Shown piece after piece: positions 1-5,172 of a stretch of DNA of 5,172 nucleotides. The first letter of the stretch is position 1; each line of letters opens with the position of its first letter. The DNA comes from Longimicrobiales bacterium (GTDB taxonomy: Bacteria; Gemmatimonadota; Gemmatimonadetes; Longimicrobiales; Gaopeijiaceae): contig JAKMDG010000323.1 of NCBI GenBank assembly GCA_022428035.1, forward strand, positions 1 through 5,172. The letters are read 5' to 3'. Made by a program: the position numbers and the translations under genes. Under the pieces are notes generated by a model. That model was not told where the DNA came from. It saw only the letters and a list, made by a program, of their open reading frames with translations, and ran no database searches.

Positions 1-1203
1 CGTGTTCGTTCGATGTGGTTCTTCGTCGCGACGGCCGGGGGTCCCCTGATGATGGCGGGACTGATCGTCGTACCGGCCTGGTTGGCGGTTCAGGGTGAAC
101 GCGACCAGTTCAACCTGGCCGTAGTCGACGGCACAGGAGTGCTCTACGAAGGACTTGCACCCCGTCTGGAGAACGGCGGATTCGAGGTCTCAGAGGCGCG
201 CTGGCATGCGAACGTCGTCACCGAGCTGCGAGAGCAGGCGAACCGGGGAGAGTTGGGCGGCTTCATCATGGTCGACGAACTCACGCTCGAGACGGGTGAG
301 GCCCTGTACTACTCCATGGACGTCCCCAGCGCGCTGAGGCAGGTGACAGTTCAGACCTCGGTCGCCCGCACAGCGCTCGAGTACCAGCTCGAACAACAGG
401 GCGTCGATCCGGAGGGACTGCTCGGCGGAGGTGAGCTTCAGGTCGAGGTCCTGTCAGCGTCTGGATCGGACATCTCCGAGCCACAGTTCGCCATCGCCTA
501 TGGCGGGGCCTTCTTCCTCTATATGGTGATTCTGCTGTACGCCGTGGCCGTGATGCGCGCGACGCTGGAGGAGAAGACGAGCCGGATTGTCGAGGTCATC
601 ATTTCGGCGATGAAGCCCTCGGAGCTCATGCTTGGAAAGATCATGGGGGTGTGTGCGGTCAGCCTGACGCAGATGACCATCTGGATTGCTGCTGCCGTGG
701 CTCTGCTGGCGGGGGCCATTCCGATGATGATTGCGGCGCGACCCGAGCTCGCGAATCTGGAAGCTCTCCGAGAGATCGCTCCCGGGTTGGGGCTGACCGC
801 TCTGTTCGTCGGGTTCTTCGTGTTCGGCTTCCTGATGTATTCCGGCCTCTATGCTGCCGTCGGGGCCATGTGCAATTCTGACGAAGAGGCGCAACAGGCT
901 CAGTTCCCGATGATCACGCTTCTGGTCGTACCGATCGTGATGGTGGCGCCGATCATCCAGGCCCCCAATACGCCGATGGCGACAGGCCTGTCTCTCTTCC
1001 CGCTCTTCTCACCGATTCTGATGTGGGCACGGGTGTCGGGGGGTGGCGTGCCTGCATGGCAGGTGGCGCTCTCGTTCGTGCTGATGGCGCTGATGATCTG
1101 GGTCATCGCGGCGATTGCAGGCCGGATCTATAAAGTCGGGATCCTGATGTCAGGCAAGCGGCCGACGTTGCCGGAACTCTGGAGGTGGGTAAAGGAGGCG
1201 TAG
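1..1203 (+). CDS. NatB-like ABC-2 type transporter permease, 5' end outside the window
   Basis: This is an inner-membrane permease of the ABC-2 / NatB (COG1668-like) family, expected to pair with a separate ATPase to export an unknown substrate. The frame is open from base 1, and the codons before the ATG at 13 read RVRS. Family members have RVRS-like residues about 10-15 residues after their true start, so the ATG at 13 is internal and the gene is cut at its 5' end. Numbering from that Met, a membrane segment spans about 3-27, a large extracytoplasmic domain about 28-157, and a second segment about 160-181. The hallmark block EEKTSRIVEVI follows at 186-196, with KPSELMLGKIMG at 201-212. More membrane segments lie near 215-241, 260-284, 299-316, 325-340 and 347-369. 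The family-typical C-terminus contains RIYKVGILM and GKRPTLPEL (371-389). Nothing looks broken. The transported substrate cannot be told, so sodium export as in NatAB should not be assumed. Confidence 0.93.
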   Translation, partial: RVRSMWFFVATAGGPLMMAGLIVVPAWLAVQGERDQFNLAVVDGTGVLYEGLAPRLENGGFEVSEARWHANVVTELREQANRGELGGFIMVDELTLETGEALYYSMDVPSALRQVTVQTSVARTALEYQLEQQGVDPEGLLGGGELQVEVLSASGSDISEPQFAIAYGGAFFLYMVILLYAVAVMRATLEEKTSRIVEVIISAMKPSELMLGKIMGVCAVSLTQMTIWIAAAVALLAGAIPMMIAARPELANLEALREIAPGLGLTALFVGFFVFGFLMYSGLYAAVGAMCNSDEEAQQAQFPMITLLVVPIVMVAPIIQAPNTPMATGLSLFPLFSPILMWARVSGGGVPAWQVALSFVLMALMIWVIAAIAGRIYKVGILMSGKRPTLPELWRWVKEA

Positions 1204-1215
1204 GCATGGCCTCCT
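1193..1215. terminator. Possible hairpin at the convergent gene junction
   Basis: A 7-bp perfect inverted repeat, AGGAGGC (1193-1199) and GCCTCCT (1209-1215), flanks a 9-base loop containing the stop codon of the permease gene (TAG, 1201-1203). It lies between two convergent genes, where a bidirectional terminator would be expected. The weakness is the lack of a proper T-run: the plus-strand side continues ACCGG, and the minus-strand side continues only TTACCC. It may therefore be chance pairing in GC-rich DNA or a weak, factor-assisted terminator. Confidence 0.25.
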
Positions 1216-1231
1216 ACCGGACGAAAGCCCG

Positions 1232-1522
1232 CTACGACGGCTCCGGGAGTGTCGAGCGGAGTAACGCCTGAAGCTGGCGGTCGTCGAAGCTGCGCGCTTT
1301 GGCGACCGCTTCTTCGTAGCTGTTCTCGATGATGATCGCGGCGGTAGCAGTAACGGGGGGTCCTTCATTACCGGACGGAGGCTCGAAGCGGAACCGCGCG
1401 CGATACCCGGCCGCGGGATGCATGTGATCCTCGAAGTCGAGGAACGCGTCCCAGATCAGACCCTCGTGCGCAATTGTCGCGATGTGCACGCCAGGCTGAG
1501 GGTTCTGGGAGAGGGGTGTCAT
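1232..1522 (-). CDS. Hypothetical small soluble protein, 96 aa
   Basis: I do not recognise this gene with certainty. The frame has only one usable start, the ATG at 1522-1520, because an in-frame TAA lies at 1534-1532 and the three codons between (Arg, Asp, His) cannot start. About three quarters of codons end in G or C, as in the neighbouring genes, which supports real coding. The product has no signal peptide or membrane segment. By eye it looks like a small alpha/beta protein: hydrophobic strand-like stretches (VHIATIAHEGLIWDAFLDF at 12-30, YRARFRF at 40-46, ATAAIIIE at 59-66), then amphipathic helices (SYEEAVAKARSF at 68-79, and DDRQLQALLRSTL at 80-92). No catalytic motif or metal-ligand cluster is evident. 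It follows the transglutaminase gene on the same strand after 69 bases and could be co-transcribed with it, but no good Shine-Dalgarno sequence precedes its ATG. I have a vague impression of similar short proteins in high-GC environmental genomes. Confidence 0.68.
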   Translation of the reverse strand: MTPLSQNPQPGVHIATIAHEGLIWDAFLDFEDHMHPAAGYRARFRFEPPSGNEGPPVTATAAIIIENSYEEAVAKARSFDDRQLQALLRSTLPEPS

Positions 1523-1539
1523 ATGATCACGTTATGCGC

Positions 1540-1568
1540 CGGAGGGGTGCTCGTACAGCGTTCCTCCG
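1540..1568. other. Imperfect inverted repeat in the spacer between tgpA-like and small gene
   Basis: CGGAGG (1540-1545) and CCTCCG (1563-1568) are perfect complements, and an inner GCT / AGC pair (1549-1551 with 1557-1559) encloses the loop CGTAC. In plus-strand RNA the three intervening positions form G-U wobbles, giving a nearly continuous 12-bp stem. In minus-strand RNA, the sense of the flanking genes, they become A-C mismatches, leaving 6 bp plus 3 bp. No T-run follows on either strand, so it is not a standard intrinsic terminator. On the minus strand the outer stem contains a GGAGGA Shine-Dalgarno-like string with no normal start codon at the right distance. It may be an intercistronic RNA structure or chance. 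Confidence 0.25.
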
Positions 1569-1591
1569 AGTTCGCACCAGGCGTCGGGACG

Positions 1592-3613
1592 TCAAGCTCG
1601 TGCCCGAAAGGCGCGCCGCGCGGCCCTCAAGGCCTCTCGCATCTCTCTTAGCTCGGACTCCCCCAGACGCTCGCGGCCGTATCGACCCCGGAGATAGAGA
1701 TCCACCACGCGCTCTGCCGCGCGAGCGGTCACGGTGCTTTCAGCTCGGATACGTTCGACGAGAGCGAGCGGTGTAAGCCCGGGCGTGACACCGACGCCAG
1801 CCCTGCTGGAGGCTGAGCGAAGCTGTATGTACATCTGCGTCGCGGGGTCGAACCTGGGCCCGGTGGCTCGCACCCAGTACCAGCCGGCGGCGGCACACAG
1901 CAGCAGCACGAGCGCCCCCCACGGGCTTCGGCTCGAGGTATCCGTCGGGGCGCTTGTCCGTTCGAGATCTTCAACTGTGCGCGTACCGAGCAGACCGGAG
2001 AAGATCCCGAGCTGGTCATCCACCGAATAGTCGAGCACCCATTTATTCCAGCGGTGCTGAACCCCGTCGAACAGGATTCGACCAGGCCACAACCATGAGG
2101 AGACGATCTCCGTCGAGCCGGCGCCGGCAGGGGTCGGGTCGAACTCGACCCAGCCGTATCCCGGGAACCAGACCTCAACCCAGGAATGGGCTTCATTCTG
2201 GGTCACGACGAGGTAGTTCCCGAAGTCGTTCCACTGCCCGCCAAGGAAGCCGTTGACGTTTCGGGCTTCGATGCCGATCGCGCGCAGCATCGTCACCATG
2301 GCGGTGCTGAAGTACTCACAGTGGCCGGCCTGACGCTCGAAGAGGAAGTGGGAGAGCGTCGTTTCGCGCGCGGTCGCCGGGAGCGCACGGGTGTATGCGA
2401 AGGTCTGGAGCCAGTCCCTGATCGCGACGGCTTGGTCGTACCGATTGTCGATGCCTGAGGTCAGAGAATCAGCCAGTTGCGTGATCGCCGGGTCAAGCCG
2501 CCGCGGAAGCTGAAGAAAATGATCATCCGACGGGCGATACCCTCCGGCTGGCTGTCTCAACTCCTCGGCGGGAGGGGGCCCAGTGGGGGCCCAGGCGGTA
2601 TAGGCTGGCTGACCTCGACCCCAGTAGACGAAGTCACCCGCATTGTCGAAGAGCGGCTGGATCCCGTTGTTCGATTCGATCTCGAGTGCCGGATGCAGGG
2701 CGAACAGGACACGAGCGTCCAGCGCCGAGCCGAAGATTCTCTGCTCGAGAGACGCTCCCTCCCCCTCCCAGCGCTCCCGGTACCATGCGGTCGGCGCCGA
2801 AGAGGGCGGCAGGTCGTCGGAGCGTGTCCAGCGTACGCCATCGAACCGATCATACGAGCGGCCTCGCCAGTGCAGTCCCCCAAGACCTGCCGGAGGACCG
2901 TCGGGAAACTCGACGCGCAGCACGATCTGAGGATTGGCCAGAATGGTCGACCCATGCTCGCCGATCGAGACCTGATCGGAGAAGCCGGCGATCGAGGTCG
3001 CTGCCGTCTCGCCCCGTCCTGCCCACCCCTGCGATACGCGGGGGAAGGTCACGAACACGACCATGGCGACACCCAGAATCAGGCCTGACAGCGCTCCCGT
3101 CGTGCTGAGCAGACTTCGACCGAGCGGGACGTCTCGGACCTCATGCCGCTCTGCCTGTCTCCTCAAGTGCCCGACCATGAGGGCGACCGTCGCCAGCCCG
3201 ATATATGCGACGAACGCGATGAGGAAGAGTATGCCCGGCCGGTACGCTGTCGAGGCGAGGATCAGCGCAAACGACAGCGCGTACAGGCGCAGGTCGTTCG
3301 GAGCATCCAGCGAACGTAGCGCCTCCGCGGCGAGGAGTAGCAGGAGGAGATCGACGACGGGGATGACGATGTCATCCTCGATCACGAAGACGTGCCAGAG
3401 TGCCCGCGCGACCAGCAGGGTGGCGAGCGGGAGCCAGAATCGCTCCATACGTGCGGAACGTTCCGGGTCGGGATGCCAGAAAAGAGCCGTGCCCAGGGCG
3501 ATCGTGGCCAGGAAGGCTGACAGAGGTTCGAACCCGGCACCGCCCGCGAAGGCCACGAGCCCGGCGACACCCATCAGCACGGCGAGACGACGATGAAAGA
3601 GGCGGAGATTCAC
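1592..3613 (-). CDS. tgpA: TgpA-like membrane transglutaminase (DUF3488 / transglutaminase-like / DUF4129)
   Basis: This is a 673-aa integral membrane protein with a transglutaminase-like cysteine domain. About seven hydrophobic segments lie in residues 9-190 (near 9-25, 29-45, 59-75, 82-98, 107-122, 127-147 and 168-189). The basic loops between them obey the positive-inside rule and place the following domain outside the cytoplasm. The catalytic region is intact: Cys432 in GHCEYFSTAM, His476 in NEAHSWVEVWF and Asp492 in FDPTPAG. A last membrane segment (about 565-582) precedes a cytoplasmic helical tail resembling DUF4129. Other family-like blocks are GFSDQVSIGEHG (210-221) and HWRGRSYDRFDGVRW (248-262). 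The GTG start at 3613 is chosen because it overlaps the DUF58 stop as GTGA, giving translational coupling, with a weak AGGA upstream. Pseudomonas aeruginosa TgpA, an essential protein of this architecture, also lies near MoxR and DUF58 genes. The substrate is unknown; cross-linking, peptidase or acyl-transfer activity are all possible. Confidence 0.93.
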   Translation of the reverse strand: MNLRLFHRRLAVLMGVAGLVAFAGGAGFEPLSAFLATIALGTALFWHPDPERSARMERFWLPLATLLVARALWHVFVIEDDIVIPVVDLLLLLLAAEALRSLDAPNDLRLYALSFALILASTAYRPGILFLIAFVAYIGLATVALMVGHLRRQAERHEVRDVPLGRSLLSTTGALSGLILGVAMVVFVTFPRVSQGWAGRGETAATSIAGFSDQVSIGEHGSTILANPQIVLRVEFPDGPPAGLGGLHWRGRSYDRFDGVRWTRSDDLPPSSAPTAWYRERWEGEGASLEQRIFGSALDARVLFALHPALEIESNNGIQPLFDNAGDFVYWGRGQPAYTAWAPTGPPPAEELRQPAGGYRPSDDHFLQLPRRLDPAITQLADSLTSGIDNRYDQAVAIRDWLQTFAYTRALPATARETTLSHFLFERQAGHCEYFSTAMVTMLRAIGIEARNVNGFLGGQWNDFGNYLVVTQNEAHSWVEVWFPGYGWVEFDPTPAGAGSTEIVSSWLWPGRILFDGVQHRWNKWVLDYSVDDQLGIFSGLLGTRTVEDLERTSAPTDTSSRSPWGALVLLLCAAAGWYWVRATGPRFDPATQMYIQLRSASSRAGVGVTPGLTPLALVERIRAESTVTARAAERVVDLYLRGRYGRERLGESELREMREALRAARRAFRARA

Positions 3614-4731
3614 TCGTCCGCATCCTGGTGACCAAGACGAGCCAATCGACCGACCGCGAGTGTGTCGCCGAAGCCCGGCCGAGCCTCGATTCCCACAAGA
3701 ATACAGCTCGATGGTGAGACGGGGGGAGACGGCGCGGGAGCCCTCGCGGAGAAGTCGGCTCGGGCAAGCACATCGAGTGCACGCTCGAGCTGACCCATGC
3801 CGTCAGCCGGCTCGAGGACGTGGTCGCCCACGACCAGTGCGAAGGGCCGATGTTGCGAGACAGCTCGCGAGGCGATGGAGGCAGCGACCTCGACGGCAAC
3901 TTCCGCCGCCTCCCCCGGCTCGCCCCTGAGGTCGAGGCAGATCCATGTGGTCTCGGCACCATCGCGTTCGTACTCCCGGATGACGGGGCCGCGCAATCGT
4001 GCGGACGACTTCCAGTGGATGTCGCGGGAGTCATCACCGACCCGGTAGTCCCGCAGGCTCCGGTACTCTCCGCGTGATCCCGCAGCGCCACGGGCAGACG
4101 TACCTGTACTTGGAATCCTGCCGGTACCCGGCGCCGGCTCGCGCACGGTTCGGTCGGTTCGCGGCCAGACAATGATCTCGCCTGGCATGTAGATGTCGCG
4201 CTCCTTGCGGAAGAGGCCGAACGGGAAGCCGGTCGACAGCGTCATGGAGCCGAGCGGGTAAATGCCTCTCCGCACGAAGCTGTTTACGGATTTTGTGGTC
4301 GTGTGCCCTCCGGCTGGCACATGCGCGAGAAATGCGCTCTCGGGCAGTCCCTCTTCCAGAATCTCGACGGCCAGCGAAGGAAGCCTGCGTTTCTCGTTCG
4401 TGACCTCGTACGTGAGGCGCATGTCGTGCCCCACCGTGACGGCCCTTGGAGCCCGGCGCTCGACGCGCAGGCCTCGTATCGCCTGCTCGGAGAGCCATCC
4501 GCTCACGGCAATGAAGCCGAGCATCGCGCCAAGCAACAGATAGAGGAGGTTGTTGCCGGTGTTCATGGCTGCGAACCCGACCGCGACGGTTCCAAGCGTG
4601 AAGGCCACGCCACCTGACGTAAAGCGGATGCGGCGCCAGGCTCGGATACGAGCCCACGTTTCCCGCAGGTTCGACACGACTCGACGGGCCGCGTCGAGCG
4701 GGCTCCTCGGGGCGTCGTCGTCCAATGTCAC
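3610..4731 (-). CDS. DUF58 domain protein (COG1721), membrane-anchored MoxR partner
   Basis: This 373-aa DUF58-family protein is typically encoded beside MoxR ATPases and probably acts with them at the membrane. A basic N-terminus (NLRETWARIRAWRRIRF, 21-37) precedes a membrane hairpin at about 40-57 and 61-79. A beta-rich domain follows (about 85-190), then the DUF58 signature: EYRSLRDYRVGDDSRDIHW at 222-240 with KSSARLRGPVIREYERD after it. The C-terminal part (about 262-350) has a VWA-like outline (TTWICLDLRG, then FALVVG), but the metal-binding DxSxS pattern is absent, reading DLRGE. Start choice: an ATG at 4800 is in frame but would overlap moxR by 65 bases, and its extra residues merely shadow the MoxR C-terminus. 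The GTG at 4731, 4 bases after the moxR TGA, fits an operon. A TTG at 4725 is a fallback. The Shine-Dalgarno signal is weak (GAGG about 15 bases upstream). Its TGA overlaps the next gene's GTG. Confidence 0.92.
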   Translation of the reverse strand: MTLDDDAPRSPLDAARRVVSNLRETWARIRAWRRIRFTSGGVAFTLGTVAVGFAAMNTGNNLLYLLLGAMLGFIAVSGWLSEQAIRGLRVERRAPRAVTVGHDMRLTYEVTNEKRRLPSLAVEILEEGLPESAFLAHVPAGGHTTTKSVNSFVRRGIYPLGSMTLSTGFPFGLFRKERDIYMPGEIIVWPRTDRTVREPAPGTGRIPSTGTSARGAAGSRGEYRSLRDYRVGDDSRDIHWKSSARLRGPVIREYERDGAETTWICLDLRGEPGEAAEVAVEVAASIASRAVSQHRPFALVVGDHVLEPADGMGQLERALDVLARADFSARAPAPSPPVSPSSCILVGIEARPGFGDTLAVGRLARLGHQDADE

Positions 4732-4735
4732 GACG

Positions 4736-5172
4736 TCAGACCGGAGCCTCGACCTCGTCCAGAATCCCTTCGAGGATCGCGGCGGCTTCGTCGTGAACAT
4801 CGAAGGTCGTGCCGGTGGCCCCAGCCGGGAGAATCCGGTGCGCGAGACAGGGAACGATCAGATCCCGGACATCGTCGGGCACGAGGTAGGTGCGCCCATG
4901 AGTCAGCGCGTACGCACGAGCGGCGCGGAAGACGGAAATGTTCCCGCGTGGAGATACTCCGATCCGGAGCTTGGTCGTGGTTCGCGTGCGCTCGACGATG
5001 GCCATCAGATAATCGAGGATTGCGGGGTCGACGTCGACTTCCTCTACACGGTTTTGCAGTTGGACGACCTGCTCCGGGCTGAGCACAGCGTCGAGTCGAT
5101 CGACAACCGGTTCGAGTGAGGCCGACTCCGCGAGGATGCGTCGCTCAGCCTCTCCGTCGGGATAGCCGATCG
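4736..5172 (-). CDS. moxR: MoxR-family AAA+ ATPase, C-terminal part (5' end outside the window)
   Basis: The frame is open to the right edge, giving the last 144 residues of a MoxR-type AAA+ ATPase; the Walker A and B motifs lie beyond the window. The fragment begins IGYPDGEAERRIL, which matches the segment after sensor 1 in MoxR proteins. It continues through a linker (VVDRLDAVLSPEQVVQLQ) into the helical lid. The lid holds the sensor-2 motif GVSPRGN, with its Arg codon at 4948-4946, then FRAARAYALTHGRTYLVPDDV and CLAHRIL, all family-typical. A GTG at 5086 is internal and should not be taken as the start, because the homology continues upstream of it. MoxR ATPases are thought to act as chaperones that remodel or activate partner complexes. 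This gene leads the visible operon: the DUF58 start follows its TGA (4738-4736) after 4 bases, so the promoter is expected further right. Confidence 0.93.
   Translation of the reverse strand, partial: IGYPDGEAERRILAESASLEPVVDRLDAVLSPEQVVQLQNRVEEVDVDPAILDYLMAIVERTRTTTKLRIGVSPRGNISVFRAARAYALTHGRTYLVPDDVRDLIVPCLAHRILPAGATGTTFDVHDEAAAILEGILDEVEAPV

Noticed and set aside
13..1203. Complete permease starting at the ATG at 13
   Set aside because: The frame is open to base 1 and the preceding RVRS residues match the family's conserved N-terminal region, so the true start lies upstream.
1523..1591. Promoter for the 96-aa gene in the spacer
   Set aside because: A CATAAC string near 1530-1535 vaguely resembles a -10 box, but it overlaps the region just before the ATG and no matching -35 element is visible.
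1474..1776. Plus-strand frames over 1418-1776
   Set aside because: They are antisense to the small gene and the tgpA 3' end, Arg-rich, and without motif or convincing ribosome binding site. The minus-strand reading explains the region better.
2477..3088. 203-aa plus-strand frame antisense to the tgpA-like gene
   Set aside because: It is fully antisense to a well-supported coding region, has low-complexity charged composition and no recognisable domain.
3372..4172. 266-aa minus-strand frame across the DUF58 / tgpA junction
   Set aside because: It lies inside two genes with clear family motifs. Its Ser/Arg/Pro-rich translation is typical of an out-of-frame shadow in GC-rich DNA.
4732..4800. 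Longer DUF58 start at the ATG at 4800
   Set aside because: It would overlap the moxR coding sequence by 65 bases, and the added residues are a frame-shifted copy of the MoxR C-terminus. The GTG at 4731 fits operon spacing better.
4736..5086. Complete 116-aa gene starting at the GTG at 5086
   Set aside because: MoxR-family sequence continues in the same frame to the window edge (IGYPDGEAERRIL and onward), so this GTG is internal.
1..5172. CRISPR arrays, tRNA or rRNA genes, insertion sequences, attachment sites
   Set aside because: I saw no regularly spaced repeats, tRNA-like cloverleaf, transposase or integrase motif, or terminal inverted repeats in the window.

Overview
The window is GC-rich coding DNA with strong G/C bias at third codon positions. 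Its long, tightly packed genes suggest a bacterial chromosome. The combination of a NatB-like ABC-2 permease next to a MoxR / DUF58 / transglutaminase cassette, together with the protein style, would fit a Gemmatimonadota-like or other high-GC environmental lineage. That taxonomic guess is weak and cannot be settled from the sequence alone.

Layout. On the plus strand, the left edge (1-1203) holds the body and C-terminus of a NatB-type ABC-2 transporter permease whose start lies outside the window. Facing it on the minus strand, a gap of 28 bases away, is a small uncharacterised gene (1232-1522, 96 aa). A 69-base spacer with a possible hairpin follows. Then comes a tightly coupled minus-strand operon that fills the rest of the window, in transcription order: a MoxR-family AAA+ ATPase (C-terminal 144 residues, entering from the right edge and ending at 4736), a DUF58 membrane-anchored protein (4731-3610, GTG start 4 bases after the moxR stop) and a TgpA-like membrane transglutaminase (3613-1592, GTG start overlapping the DUF58 stop as GTGA). 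No gene-free stretch exceeds 300 bases; the only spacers are 1204-1231 and 1523-1591.

How the genes work together. MoxR ATPase, DUF58 protein and transglutaminase-like membrane protein form a widespread three-gene arrangement. MoxR proteins are thought to act as chaperone-like ATPases that work with DUF58 or VWA-type partners. The TgpA-like protein carries an intact Cys-His-Asp triad on a domain predicted to face the periplasm or cell exterior. An envelope-maintenance or protein-maturation role is the reasonable inference, but the substrate is unknown. The ABC permease runs convergently and is probably a separate unit whose ATPase should lie just upstream of the window.

I found no strong sign of a new defence, mobile or RNA-guided system. 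The least explained items are the 96-aa gene and the short spacer in front of it.
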